Assembly: GCA_024653965.1 (NCBI GenBank)
Contig: JANLGW010000109.1
Span: 1 to 62,709, forward strand
DNA length: 62,709 nt
Direction: 5' to 3'
DNA from: Rhodospirillales bacterium
GTDB lineage: Bacteria > Pseudomonadota > Alphaproteobacteria > Rhodospirillales > Magnetovibrionaceae
Shown here: piece by piece, positions 37,375 through 50,336 of the stretch
Layout of the letters: each line of letters starts with the position of its first letter
Numbering within the stretch: the stretch's first letter is position 1
Notes under the pieces: generated by a model
The model's database searches: none
What the model saw: only the letters and a program-made list of their open reading frames with translations
Told to the model about the DNA's origin: nothing
Position numbers and translations under genes: made by a program

Positions 37375-38181
37375 ATGGCCTTTCGCACATCTCACTTCGT
37401 TTCGGCGTTTGCACTGGCGGGCGCGATTATCCTCGGCGCTTGTTCAGGTAACAAGACCACCGACCAAGCATACGAAGAAGAGCCGGTGACGCAGCTTTAT
37501 AACGCCGCCGTGGATCAGTTGCAGCAGGGTAATTTCGATGCGGCATCCGTGAAATTCGATGAAGTCGAACGCCAGCATCCCTATTCCAACTGGGCGGTTA
37601 AGGCCCAGGTGATGGCGGCCTATAGCCTCTATATGGCCAACAAATACGATGAGGCTGTGGTGGCGCTGGATCGGTTTATCCAGTTGCATCCGTCTAATAA
37701 GGACGCGCCGTATGCGTATTACCTGAAGGGCTTGTGTTATTACGAGCAGATATCAGACGTGGGCCGCGATCAGTTGATGACCCAGTTGGCGTTGAAGACG
37801 CTGAAGGAACTGATCACGCGTTATCCCGAAAGCGAGTATTCCCGCGATGCCCAACTGAAGATCGAACTGACCTACGATCACCTGGCGGGCAAGGAAATGA
37901 AAATCGGGCGTTATTATCAGTCGCGCCAGCAGTGGCTCGCCGCCATTAATCGTTTTGATTCCGTGGTTGATAAATATCAAACCACCACCCACGCACCCGA
38001 AGCGTTACATCGTCTGGTGGAAAGTTATTTGGCGTTGGGCTTGCGTGAGGAAGCGAAGAAAAATGCCGCCGTGTTGGGGCACAACTTCCCTTCCAGCAAG
38101 TGGTATCTGGAAACCTATGCGCTACTGGAAGATCCGTCCATCAAAGCGCCCCAGGACGAACCCTGGTACAAAATGTGGTAA
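37375..38181 (+). CDS. bamD: outer membrane protein assembly factor BamD
   Basis: Lipoprotein of the BAM complex that inserts beta-barrel proteins in the outer membrane. Start at 37375 (MAFRTSHFVSAFALAG); lipobox LGAC gives a lipidated Cys near residue 23. Five TPR-like repeats follow (LYNAAVDQLQQGNFDAASVK, FDEVERQHPYSNWAVKAQV, GRYYQSRQQWLAAINRF). 268 residues, normal for the family. Followed at 24 bases by recN. Confidence 0.95.
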   Translation: MAFRTSHFVSAFALAGAIILGACSGNKTTDQAYEEEPVTQLYNAAVDQLQQGNFDAASVKFDEVERQHPYSNWAVKAQVMAAYSLYMANKYDEAVVALDRFIQLHPSNKDAPYAYYLKGLCYYEQISDVGRDQLMTQLALKTLKELITRYPESEYSRDAQLKIELTYDHLAGKEMKIGRYYQSRQQWLAAINRFDSVVDKYQTTTHAPEALHRLVESYLALGLREEAKKNAAVLGHNFPSSKWYLETYALLEDPSIKAPQDEPWYKMW

Positions 38182-38205
38182 GGGACGTTTAGGGGACCAA
38201 GGCCC

Positions 38206-42002
<3,797 letters not shown>

Positions 42003-42007
42003 GGGAC

Positions 42008-42280
42008 ATGCGGACGTGGATGAAGATGCTTTGTGTCTTGCCGATATTGGCCGCGTGTTCCAGCTCTGCACAAGGCCAGACTCCACCCGCTTTCGCTTCC
42101 TGCGAAGCGGCGGCGGTTTATTACAAAAGTCTAATCGGTAAGCCGTTGGCCGGGACCATAACCTTTAAGCCGCACCGAGTGATTAAGCCCAATAGCGCCG
42201 TGACCATGGATTTCAACCCTGGGCGGCTGAACATCTATACCGACGCCAAGGGTGTGATCATCGACGCGCGCTGCGGCTGA
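42008..42280 (+). CDS. I78-family peptidase-inhibitor-like lipoprotein
   Basis: 90 residues from the ATG at 42008 after TTGAGGGAC. Lipoprotein signal (MKMLCVLPILAACSSSA) with lipobox LAAC. The mature part has the I78 inhibitor pattern: a Cys near the front (SCEAAAVYYKSLIGKP), then TMDFNPGRLNIYTD and a final DARCG with the paired Cys. It may protect the periplasm from elastase-like proteases; the real target is unknown. Confidence 0.8.
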   Translation: MRTWMKMLCVLPILAACSSSAQGQTPPAFASCEAAAVYYKSLIGKPLAGTITFKPHRVIKPNSAVTMDFNPGRLNIYTDAKGVIIDARCG

Positions 42281-42296
42281 TTACATGATTGCTGTC

Positions 42297-42343
42297 TTGA
42301 CAAGAGAGGCGAACTATATAAATATGTAATAACTTACTTATTA
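42297..42343 (+). promoter_or_regulatory. promoter and palindromic operator of the TetR gene
   Basis: A perfect -35 box TTGACA (42297-42302) is followed about 16-17 bases later by an AT-rich -10 region (TAAATA/AAATAT). Just downstream is the dyad TAATAA-N5-TTATTA (42327-42343), 10 bases before the TetR start. This is a typical place for TetR autoregulation. Confidence 0.6.
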
Positions 42344-42353
42344 TGGGGATGTC

Positions 42354-42932
42354 ATGGCGCGGGTGAAGACCATTGATGACGATTTGATTCTGGCGGCGGC
42401 TAGGGAAATCCTCTTGCGCGACGGTTTAGGCGCTTCGACCAAATCTATCGCCACACGCGCCGGTGTCTCCGAAGGTGTTTTGTTTCAGCGATTTGGCACC
42501 AAGAATAATTTGGTGCTTTCGGCACTGACCACGACATGCGTTTCCATTCCTGAGTTTTCAAGTGGCGTGCAGGGTTTTTCGCCCAAGGCACGCGTACATG
42601 CGGTGACGGATGCGGTGATGACGTATTACCGGGCGGCCTTGCCGTGCGAGTTGCTTTTGTTGACCCACCCGGAGTTTGACGTGTCCGCATGGCGCAAGAC
42701 GTTCCACGGTTCGCCGTCGGAGCACTTGGCCATGAATCTTATCGCCTACATTGAACGAGAAATAGAAAACTCTCGGCTACCCATTGTCGATCCGATGGCG
42801 GTAGGGATTGCCTTAATGTCATGCTTGCATAGCGCGGCGCTGTTTGAGTTGCAAGGTGCGCACGGGGGTAAGATCGAGGACGAGTTCATCCTTCGAATTG
42901 TGGATGTCATTTGTCGGGATTTTCCGGACTGA
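42354..42932 (+). CDS. TetR-family transcriptional regulator
   Basis: 192 residues. N-terminal helix-turn-helix DNA-binding domain (LILAAAREILLRDGLGAST, IATRAGVSEGVLFQRFGTKN, about 10-58) and a C-terminal ligand domain with a Cys-containing last helix. It probably represses itself and the hydroxylase gene 12 bases downstream, through the palindrome upstream. The inducer is unknown; a lipid is a reasonable guess from the neighbour. Confidence 0.9.
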   Translation: MARVKTIDDDLILAAAREILLRDGLGASTKSIATRAGVSEGVLFQRFGTKNNLVLSALTTTCVSIPEFSSGVQGFSPKARVHAVTDAVMTYYRAALPCELLLLTHPEFDVSAWRKTFHGSPSEHLAMNLIAYIEREIENSRLPIVDPMAVGIALMSCLHSAALFELQGAHGGKIEDEFILRIVDVICRDFPD

Positions 42933-42944
42933 AGAGGGGAAGCC

Positions 42945-43823
42945 ATGTTGCAGCGTACAATTTTGCGTGACGTGCTTAGTCTGACGCTTTATCCGATATA
43001 TTTGTTCGGTTTTTTGGGGTTGGGCACCGCGGCTATCATCTTGGGATGGTCGTACGAGACAACTTACGGTGCCACGGCAATCTGCATTATGGCGAGCCTT
43101 GCAGGTCTTGAGGCGGTGTTCCCTCTGGATAAGCGATGGTCCATGACATGGACCTCTTTCAAGAGGGACTTGAAATATATTATCTCGGGCCTAGCCTTAA
43201 CAGTGGCTGTCCGTTTCGTTGGTCCTTACATTGCGTTTTATCTAGCGGGGGAAAGTTCCGGTCCAATGCGTGATTGGCCGCTCCTCCCCGCCGTATTGGC
43301 GCTTCTTTTAGGGTATGAATTTTTTCAGTATTGGTATCATCGTTTGAGTCACGAACTCGGAGGGCCAATTGGGCGTTTCCTGTGGCGGGTACACGCCGCA
43401 CACCATCTGCCAGACCGCGTTTACATCTTGATGCATGCGGTTGGCCATCCTTTGAATTTTATGGTCGTGCGCTGGGTGATATATGCCGGAGTGGTGTATC
43501 TTCCGGGGTTCTCCCCGGAGGTCGTGTTGCTGATGAATATTATCATGGGGGTGAATGGGGCTTTCTCACATTTCAATATGGATATCCGCGCCGGATGGCT
43601 CAATTATTTGTTTATCGGCACGGAGCTTCACCGCTACCACCATAGCGCTGACTTCAGCGAGGCCAGGAACTACGGAGCGATCACGCCGTTTTGGGATATG
43701 ACGTTTGGAACCTTCATATACAAACCTAGCGAAAGCCCATCTCGATTGGGTGTCGATAAACCCGAAAACTACCCCCGATCAGAGGAGTTCTGGAAAGTGG
43801 TGTTTCTGCCTTTCAAGTCCTAA
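42945..43823 (+). CDS. sterol desaturase / fatty acid hydroxylase family protein
   Basis: Membrane di-iron enzyme of 292 residues with four or five hydrophobic segments. The histidine clusters that bind iron are present: YHRLSHE (HxxxH), VHAAHHLPD (HxxHH), a lone His in ILMHAVGHP and GTELHRYHHSAD (HxxHH). Family members hydroxylate or desaturate lipids. GAGGGG lies before the ATG. It is in one unit with the TetR gene and ends at a bidirectional terminator shared with atpF. Substrate unknown. Confidence 0.9.
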   Translation: MLQRTILRDVLSLTLYPIYLFGFLGLGTAAIILGWSYETTYGATAICIMASLAGLEAVFPLDKRWSMTWTSFKRDLKYIISGLALTVAVRFVGPYIAFYLAGESSGPMRDWPLLPAVLALLLGYEFFQYWYHRLSHELGGPIGRFLWRVHAAHHLPDRVYILMHAVGHPLNFMVVRWVIYAGVVYLPGFSPEVVLLMNIIMGVNGAFSHFNMDIRAGWLNYLFIGTELHRYHHSADFSEARNYGAITPFWDMTFGTFIYKPSESPSRLGVDKPENYPRSEEFWKVVFLPFKS

Positions 43824-43837
43824 CGTGCGTGGAAAAG

Positions 43838-43870
43838 AAAAAGCCCCCACTCATTGAGCAGGGGCTTTTT
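43838..43870. terminator. bidirectional terminator between hydroxylase and atpF
   Basis: AAAAAGCCCC (43838-43847) pairs with GGGGCTTTTT (43861-43870), with an inner CTC/GAG helix. T-runs are present on both strands, so it serves the plus-strand hydroxylase gene and the minus-strand ATP synthase operon. Confidence 0.9.
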
Positions 43871-43893
43871 GATGGTTTGGCTGGCGCTGAAAC

Positions 43894-44460
43894 TCAGTGC
43901 AGCTTGCCGTCTAGGTCCTGGATGGCCTTGTCGACCAGGGCATCGGCCTTTTTACCGCTCAGGTCGCTTTCCAAGATGCGCTTGGCGGCATCCATGGCGA
44001 GGCTTACGGCCTGGGCTTTCACTTCGGCGATTGCCTGGGCTTCGGCTTGAGCGATGCGGTCTTTGGCGAGCTGCTCGGAACGCTTGAGGCTGCTTTCCAG
44101 TTGCTGGGCGGCCTCGGTGGCGAGGCGTTCGGCTTCTTCCTTGGCGGCCGAGACAATGGCTGCGGCTTCTTTTAGCGCTTCGTGCTGCTTTTTCTCGAAT
44201 GATGCCAAAAGATCCTGAGCTTCTTCGCGCAGGCGGGTGGCCTGCTCGATCTCGTCGCTAATTTTCTGTGCGCGGTTGTCGAGCATGGCGCCCATGGCGT
44301 TGCCCAATTTTTTGCCGAAGATGATGAAGAACAGCACGAATGCAACGGCAACGAAGAACGTCGGGTCTTCGTAAAACGCATGAGGTGCGGCCGCTCCGTG
44401 GCCCGCCTCAGTGGTGGCCTCGGTCGTGGTTTCTTCGGCGTGGGCTTGGCTAATCAACAT
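43894..44460 (-). CDS. atpF: ATP synthase F0 subunit b
   Basis: Peripheral stalk subunit. One transmembrane helix (about 30-50, DPTFFVAVAFVLFFIIFG) followed by a long charged coiled coil (LDNRAQKISDEIEQATRLRE to the C-terminus). 188 residues. Assigned b rather than b' by position: last gene of the order atpI-B-E-X-F. GGGAG lies upstream of the ATG; the next gene starts 11 bases away. Confidence 0.92.
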   Translation of the reverse strand: MLISQAHAEETTTEATTEAGHGAAAPHAFYEDPTFFVAVAFVLFFIIFGKKLGNAMGAMLDNRAQKISDEIEQATRLREEAQDLLASFEKKQHEALKEAAAIVSAAKEEAERLATEAAQQLESSLKRSEQLAKDRIAQAEAQAIAEVKAQAVSLAMDAAKRILESDLSGKKADALVDKAIQDLDGKLH

Positions 44461-44471
44461 ATCGCTCTCCC

Positions 44472-45050
44472 TCAGGCCCGGCTTTTGAGCGCGGCTTGAA
44501 TGGCCCCGCTCACAGACTTGCCATCCGGTGCCTCACCGACCAGCTTTTCAATGACGCTGGAAGCCACGTCGGTGGCGACGTCTTTGATGCCTGCCAACGC
44601 TTCGTCACGGGCCGACGCGATGGCCTTTTCGGATTCGGCGATCTGGGTTTTCAGCTTGTCGTGCAATGCGCTTTGGCGGGCGGCGGCTTCGCCTGCGGCC
44701 TTTTCCTTGACGTCGCGGATGGCGCCTTGCGCCTTCGTGCGGGCAGTGGAAAGGGACGTTTCATAAGCCTGAGCAGCGGTGTCGGCCTGGGCCTTCAACT
44801 CTTCGGCTTTGGTCAGGTTGTCGTCGATTTTGTTCTGGCGTTCTTCTAAAACCTCGCCGATGCGCGGCAAGGCCATTTTCGCCATCAACACGTAGAGAAT
44901 GACGAACGTAATGACCAGCCACACCACTTGCGCGGAGTAGGTGGAAGCATCCAGCTGCGGCAGACCCGCGGCAGAAGCCGGAGAAACAGCGACTAAGCTG
45001 CTCGCCAGGGTGCCGAGGCCCATTGCAATGGTCGAATTCAGAATCCGCAT
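44472..45050 (-). CDS. atpX: ATP synthase F0 subunit b'
   Basis: Second peripheral stalk subunit, found in alphaproteobacteria and photosynthetic bacteria. Start at 45050 (MRILNSTIAMGLGTLASS) after AGGAG; the open frame continues 24 codons upstream without a ribosome site. An unusual N-terminal Ala-rich segment resembles a signal peptide, then the family core YSAQVVWLVITFVILYVLMA and PRIGEVLEERQNKIDDNL, and a coiled coil. 192 residues. Confidence 0.93.
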   Translation of the reverse strand: MRILNSTIAMGLGTLASSLVAVSPASAAGLPQLDASTYSAQVVWLVITFVILYVLMAKMALPRIGEVLEERQNKIDDNLTKAEELKAQADTAAQAYETSLSTARTKAQGAIRDVKEKAAGEAAARQSALHDKLKTQIAESEKAIASARDEALAGIKDVATDVASSVIEKLVGEAPDGKSVSGAIQAALKSRA

Positions 45051-45143
45051 GTGCGGGCTCCTGCCTGTCTGTTGGTGAAGATCCGTTTGGCGGTGAGCGT
45101 TCACCGATAGGCTTTCGCCCACCGCCGAAAAATCGGATCTAAA

Positions 45144-45371
45144 TTAAAATGCGAACAGGATCAGGAACGCGATCACGAGCGCATACAGTGCAACGGCTTC
45201 AACCAGGGCGAAGCCCAGGATGGCGCGGCCAAAAGCTTGGCCTTCGGAAGCGGGGTTGCGGGCAATAGCGCTGATCAGGGAGGCAAAAATGTTGCCGATA
45301 CCGGCACCAACGCCACCCAGGCCGATAACGGCCAGACCAGCACCAATCATCTTCGCGGCTTCAATTTCCAT
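45144..45371 (-). CDS. atpE: ATP synthase F0 subunit c
   Basis: Proteolipid of the rotor ring, 75 residues, two helices joined by the polar loop ARNP. The ion-carrying acid is Glu in [14 protein letters not shown] (helix 2). [14 protein letters not shown] in helix 1 is the Gly motif that packs the ring. No Na+-specific residues stand out, so proton coupling is expected. Product is highly expressed relative to its neighbours in most bacteria. Confidence 0.96.
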   Translation of the reverse strand: MEIEAAKMIGAGLAVIGLGGVGAGIGNIFASLISAIARNPASEGQAFGRAILGFALVEAVALYALVIAFLILFAF

Positions 45372-45436
45372 GGTTTAATTCCTTTAGTGGCTCAACTTGA
45401 ACAAAGATTAGGGTTTATGTGTTCGTTTCCTGCGTC

Positions 45437-46159
45437 TTAGTGCAGGTGGATCGCGTCATGCAGATAGAGGCAGGTCAACACCGTGAAGACGTAGGCCTGC
45501 AAGAACGCAACCAGCAATTCAAAGCCCACCAAGGCGACGTCGACGACAAACGGCGCAATGCCGAAAACGCCCAGCGGGATAATAAAACCAGCAAACACCT
45601 TCATCATGGTGTGACCGGCAGTCATGTTGGCGAACAGACGTACAGCCAAGCTCACCGGACGCGAGAGATACGAAATGATCTCAATCGGAATCATCAGCGG
45701 CATAACGGCCATCGGTACGCCCGAGGGCACGAAGTACGAGAAGAAGTGACCGCCGTGGCGCACCAAGCCGACGATGGTTACGCCGATAAACACGACCATG
45801 GCCAAGACGAAGGTCACAATGATGTGGCTGGTGGTGGTGAAGGCGTAAGGCAGCAGGCCCAACAGATTCGCGAATAAGATGAACATGAACAGCGAAAAGA
45901 TGAAGGGGAAGTAGCGGCGGCCTTCGGAACCGACGTTATCGCGCAGCAATCCGGCAATGAACTCGTAGCTCAGTTCTGCCATTGATTGCCAGCGCCCGGG
46001 GATCAGATCGCGTTTGCGCATGCCTAAAACCAAGAACGCAGTAATGGCGACGACCGTCAGCACCATGAAGGCGCCGGAATTGGTGAGAGAAGCGTCAACG
46101 CCGCCAAGATTCAGCGGGATCAGAGTTTTCACTTCAAACTGTGCAATAGGGTTGGCCAC
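45437..46159 (-). CDS. atpB: ATP synthase F0 subunit a
   Basis: Stator channel subunit, 240 residues, five to six helices. The essential Arg lies in RPVSLAVRLFANMTAGH; other signatures are PFIFSLFMFILFANLLGLLP and the C-terminal GFELLVAFLQAYVFTVLTC. Upstream of atpE by 65 bases, as is usual in F0 operons. Confidence 0.96.
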   Translation of the reverse strand: MANPIAQFEVKTLIPLNLGGVDASLTNSGAFMVLTVVAITAFLVLGMRKRDLIPGRWQSMAELSYEFIAGLLRDNVGSEGRRYFPFIFSLFMFILFANLLGLLPYAFTTTSHIIVTFVLAMVVFIGVTIVGLVRHGGHFFSYFVPSGVPMAVMPLMIPIEIISYLSRPVSLAVRLFANMTAGHTMMKVFAGFIIPLGVFGIAPFVVDVALVGFELLVAFLQAYVFTVLTCLYLHDAIHLH

Positions 46160-46287
46160 GTCTTTGTCTCGCCTGATCAGGTTGCGGTCGGTCTTTAGTC
46201 GGTTGGCGCATACAAAAAATGCGCCCCTTTCCTATACGTGATGGACGGTTAGAGCAAGCCCCAGCCGCATGAAAAAGGGTGAATTAC

Positions 46288-46689
46288 TCATTTTTCATGC
46301 GCTTTGGTGCTCGAATCTTCTTTTCCAGCGCCCAAAGGCTTGTTTTCCGTCCCTACTTCTGGCCCGGTTTCGGGCCCGTCTTGCGCTTCCGCAGCCATGC
46401 TCATGGCCGTGCGGAAAACGTTTAAAATGCCTGCCGCGCCGCCTAAGAAGATGAAAATGATCATCATCAAAGGTTTGGTGTCGAACCAGCGGTCAAAAAG
46501 CCACCCTAAAATGGTCCCAACCACCAGACCCGAAATCAATTCGGCTCCAACGCGCATTGCCTGGCCAAAACCCGACGCCTCACCGCGTAAACCAGGAGCC
46601 CTAGGGGCCTTGCCCTGTAAGGCTTGGCGCGCTTGTTTGAGGCGCGCGTCTAGCGTACTCGATGTCCGTTCGGAGTCTTTTTCATCCAT
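46288..46689 (-). CDS. atpI: ATP synthase accessory protein AtpI
   Basis: Small membrane protein thought to help c-ring assembly. Start at 46689 (MDEKDSERTSSTLD) with GGAGG upstream; the frame is open 29 codons further up. A charged N-terminus (about 45 residues), two helices (GAELISGLVVGTILGWLFD and PLMMIIFIFLGGAAGILNVF) and a polar tail. First gene of the F0 operon. Confidence 0.85.
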   Translation of the reverse strand: MDEKDSERTSSTLDARLKQARQALQGKAPRAPGLRGEASGFGQAMRVGAELISGLVVGTILGWLFDRWFDTKPLMMIIFIFLGGAAGILNVFRTAMSMAAEAQDGPETGPEVGTENKPLGAGKEDSSTKAHEK

Positions 46690-46828
46690 ATGAAATCGCC
46701 CTCCCACGGGGTGCCGGGCCGATGGCCGGAAGCGGGGGCATAATAGCCGGATGCACCCCTCTGTCAAGGCCGGCAATCTCTAATATAAGTAACTGATAAT
46801 AAAGACGATATCGGTCGAATTGAGACGC

Positions 46829-49800
46829 CTATGCGGCACCCTTGGCCGACTCGTGGATTTGCTCGGCTTGTTCCAGGTTTACGCTGACCAATTGCGACAC
46901 CCCGCGTTCGGCCATGGTGACGCCGAACAGGCGCTCCATACGGGCCATGGTCATGCGATGGTGGGTAATGATCATGAAACGCGTGGTGCCTGCGGTGGCG
47001 ATTTCTTCCAGCAACGTACAGAATCGGTCAACGTTGGCATCGTCGAGCGGTGCGTCGACTTCGTCCAGCACGCAGATGGGGGCTGGATTGGTCATAAACA
47101 CGGCAAACAGCAGCGCGGTTGCCGTCAGGGCCTGTTCGCCGCCCGATAGCAACGACAACACCTGCATGCGTTTGCCCGGCGGGCTGGCCATGATTTCCAG
47201 GCCCGATTCCAAGGGGTCTTCGGCCTCGATCAGTTTTAGGTGCGCCTGGCCACCACCAAACAGGCGCACGAACAGTTCCTGGAAATGTTTGTCCACTTCC
47301 TTGAAAGAGGTCAGCAGCCGTTCGCGGCCTTCGCGGTTGAGTTCGTTGATGCCCCGGCGCAGTTTTTCGATGGCTTCGATCAGATCGCCGCGCTCGGTTT
47401 TAAGGGTTTCGATCTGTTCGTCCATTTCGCGCGATTCTTCTTCGGCGCGCAGGTTGACGGGGCCCATGGTGTCGCGTTCGCGTACTAAGCGCTCGACTTT
47501 GCTCTCAGACGATTCCAGATCGGGCAGGGCTTCGCCTTCTTCCAGTTCGGCAATGCCCACCAGATCGTCGGGTCCGCAGTCCAACTTTTCTTTGACGCGT
47601 TCGGCAATCGATGCGCAGGCCTGTTTGCCCTGTTCTACGGCGCCTTCGATGCGCACGCGGGTTTCGCGGGCGGTGCTTAGAGCGCTTTCGGCGTCGCGCA
47701 ATTCCTTGTTGGCTTCGGCCAGCTTGGCTTCAGCTTCGGCCAGTTGATCGGCAGCGGTCTTGCGCTTGTTTTGCGATGCGTCGATCAAGTCGAGCAGTTG
47801 CCCGCGTTTTTCGCGGATTTCTTCTGGACGTTTGGCCAATTCGGCCAGTTCTTCGCGGATTTGCTGGGTGCGCGCTTCCAAATCTTGAATGCGTTTGGCA
47901 GCACCCTCGCTGCGCTGTGTCCATGAAGTAAGCTCGGTCTGGATGTCGGACTGACGGCGGGTGCGTTCTTCCGCCGCGCGTTTAAGGCCCGCGTGAACAC
48001 CTTGGCGTTCCACTTGAATGGCGCGTTTTTCCGCCAGCTCTTCGCGCACCTTCATGACGGCTTCGCGGGCCAAGTCGGTGTCGGGCAGGTTGGCTAAAGT
48101 TTCGACGGCTTCGGTTTTGTGGGCCTCGGCTTCGGCGATGTCGTGTTCGGCAGTTCGCATGGCCGCGCCCACGGCTTCGAGCTTGGAATTTTGCTCGGCG
48201 ATTTTGGCGCGGATGGCGTTGACGGTTTCGCGCGCCTGATTATGAGCTTGCTCGCGTTCGCGCAGGGTTTGGCGGGCGGCGCGTTCGGCGTTGCGGGCGT
48301 CATCGGCTTTGATGCGCGCGTTGTCGGCTTTGATTTGTGCATCGTTCACGCCGGAACGCGCGCCGTCGAGACCGGCACGGATATCTTTGAGGCGGTTGAG
48401 CTGTTCCAGGCGCGCCGCTGCGGCGGTTTTGGCACCTTCGGTGATGGTGTAACCATCCCAGCGCCACAATGCGCCGTCGCGGCTGACTAGGCGCTGGCCT
48501 TGTTTCAGTTCACGCGCCAAACGTTCGCCGGTGGCGACATCATCGACCACGCCGATCTGGCTCAAACGGCGGTTCAGCGTCGCCGGAGCTTGAGTGACTT
48601 CGGATAGGGCGCGCGCCCCTTGGGGCAGGGCGGGGGCGTCGCTGTAGGGTTCCAGAAAAGTCCAATGCACCGGAGCGGCATCGTCGCTGGAAGCGTCGAG
48701 TTCTTCGCCCATCGCCGCGCCCAACGCGGCTTCGAAGCCTGCGTCGACGGATACGGCGTCGATCATCGGTGGCCACATTTCTGGCTCGCCGCTTTCCAAA
48801 ACCTTGGTCAGCGCTTGCTCTTCGGCTTCCAGACGCGACAGGCTTAACCGGGCCTCTTGCAGGTGATGACGGGCTTCTTCCGAGGTGTCGGAAGTCGTTA
48901 CGCTGCTGCCTTCGGCCTTTTCCAGCGTTTCGCGCGCTTGGGCGATGGCGGCTTCGGAGCGGGTGATTTCGGCTTCGGCTTCGTTTAGGCCACTGGCTTC
49001 GGCGGCTTCGCGTTCCAGATGGCGATGTTGGGCACTCAGTTCACGCAGGCGGTGGTTCAGGCGATCGATGCGCGCTTCTAAATCTTGCACCGCGCGGGTT
49101 AGGCTGGTGCGCTGGGCTTCGTCGTTAGCCAGTTTCTCAGTCAAATTGGTGTGTTGAGTGTCCAGTTCGGTCACTTCAACGGTGATGTCTTGCAGTTGCA
49201 GAGCGGCTTCGGTGATGGCGGTTTCTTCGCCGTTGCGCGCACGTTCGATTTCGGCCTGTTCGGTGTTGAGGCGTTCCATCGCCTGGGCGGCGTCTTCGGC
49301 TAAATTGCGCTCGCGCGCGATGTCGTGGCTGACTTGTTCAGAACGATGCACACGATCGAGTCGCGCTGCTTCGATGCGCTTAACTTCCTCGTCGAGGCCG
49401 TCGCGCGCCAACGTCAGGCGTTGCAGTTCGGCCGCTGCTTCGGTTTCCGTCTGGCGCAGGCCGGGCATGATTTCCGCCGCATTGATTTGCTGGGTCGAAG
49501 CGGCCGCAGCGCGGGCCGTCAGTTCGTTGACCAGCGCCTCGGCTTCTTTCAGATGATCGCGGTTTGCTTCCAGTCCATCCAGCGCTTGAATCCAGCGCAG
49601 GTGAAAGAGCATTGCCTCGGCTTTGCGGATGTGGTCGGACAAGTTGCGATAGCGGGTCGCCTGACGGGCTTGTTTTTTCAGGCTTTGCAGTTGGCCGTCC
49701 ATAGTGACGAGAATATCGTCAAGCCTAGAGAGGTTGGTTTCCGCACCGCGTAGGCGCAGTTCGGCTTCGTGACGGCGCGAGTGCAGGCCGGTGATGCCCG

Positions 49801-50305
49801 CCGCTTCTTCCAACAAGATGCGCCGGTCGGCGGGCTTGGCGGAAATGATCTGACCGATTTTGCCCTGGCTCACCATGGCCGTGGAGCGTGAGCCCGACGC
49901 GGCGTCGGCAAACAGCAACTGCACGTCTTTGGCGCGGACTTCCTTGCCATTGACGCGATAGCTTGAGCCTTGATCGCGTTCGATGCGGCGCACCACTTCC
50001 AGTTCGTCGGCATCGTTGAACATGGCCGGCGCAACGCGCGAGGCATTATCTAAGTGCAGCACCACCTCGGCGACATTACGCGCCGGGCGGTTGCTTGAGC
50101 CACCGAAAATGACGTCGTCCATCGAGCCGCCACGCATCTGCTTGGCGGACGTTTCGCCCATAACCCATTTGAGCGCCTCGACCAAGTTCGACTTGCCGCA
50201 CCCGTTGGGGCCGAGCACGCCGGTTAGGCCGGGCTCAATCTTGAGCTCGGTCGGGTCGACGAAGGATTTGAACCCCGTCAGTCTGAGCTTGGTGAAGCGC
50301 AGCAC
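46829..50305 (-). CDS. smc: chromosome segregation protein SMC
   Basis: Condensin ATPase that organises the nucleoid. Walker A LGPNGCGKSNLVEALK (about 31-46), long coiled coils on both sides of a hinge (about 500-640), then signature LLSGGEQALTATALLFA and Walker B ICVLDEVDAPLDDANVDRF near the C-terminus. 1158 residues, normal. Starts 31 bases after the DsbA-like gene ends, so dciA, dsbA-like and smc form one unit. Confidence 0.97.
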   Translation of the reverse strand: MLRFTKLRLTGFKSFVDPTELKIEPGLTGVLGPNGCGKSNLVEALKWVMGETSAKQMRGGSMDDVIFGGSSNRPARNVAEVVLHLDNASRVAPAMFNDADELEVVRRIERDQGSSYRVNGKEVRAKDVQLLFADAASGSRSTAMVSQGKIGQIISAKPADRRILLEEAAGITGLHSRRHEAELRLRGAETNLSRLDDILVTMDGQLQSLKKQARQATRYRNLSDHIRKAEAMLFHLRWIQALDGLEANRDHLKEAEALVNELTARAAAASTQQINAAEIMPGLRQTETEAAAELQRLTLARDGLDEEVKRIEAARLDRVHRSEQVSHDIARERNLAEDAAQAMERLNTEQAEIERARNGEETAITEAALQLQDITVEVTELDTQHTNLTEKLANDEAQRTSLTRAVQDLEARIDRLNHRLRELSAQHRHLEREAAEASGLNEAEAEITRSEAAIAQARETLEKAEGSSVTTSDTSEEARHHLQEARLSLSRLEAEEQALTKVLESGEPEMWPPMIDAVSVDAGFEAALGAAMGEELDASSDDAAPVHWTFLEPYSDAPALPQGARALSEVTQAPATLNRRLSQIGVVDDVATGERLARELKQGQRLVSRDGALWRWDGYTITEGAKTAAAARLEQLNRLKDIRAGLDGARSGVNDAQIKADNARIKADDARNAERAARQTLREREQAHNQARETVNAIRAKIAEQNSKLEAVGAAMRTAEHDIAEAEAHKTEAVETLANLPDTDLAREAVMKVREELAEKRAIQVERQGVHAGLKRAAEERTRRQSDIQTELTSWTQRSEGAAKRIQDLEARTQQIREELAELAKRPEEIREKRGQLLDLIDASQNKRKTAADQLAEAEAKLAEANKELRDAESALSTARETRVRIEGAVEQGKQACASIAERVKEKLDCGPDDLVGIAELEEGEALPDLESSESKVERLVRERDTMGPVNLRAEEESREMDEQIETLKTERGDLIEAIEKLRRGINELNREGRERLLTSFKEVDKHFQELFVRLFGGGQAHLKLIEAEDPLESGLEIMASPPGKRMQVLSLLSGGEQALTATALLFAVFMTNPAPICVLDEVDAPLDDANVDRFCTLLEEIATAGTTRFMIITHHRMTMARMERLFGVTMAERGVSQLVSVNLEQAEQIHESAKGAA

Positions 50306-50336
50306 TTAAATCATTCCCCCAAATGGTGTAGGCGCG

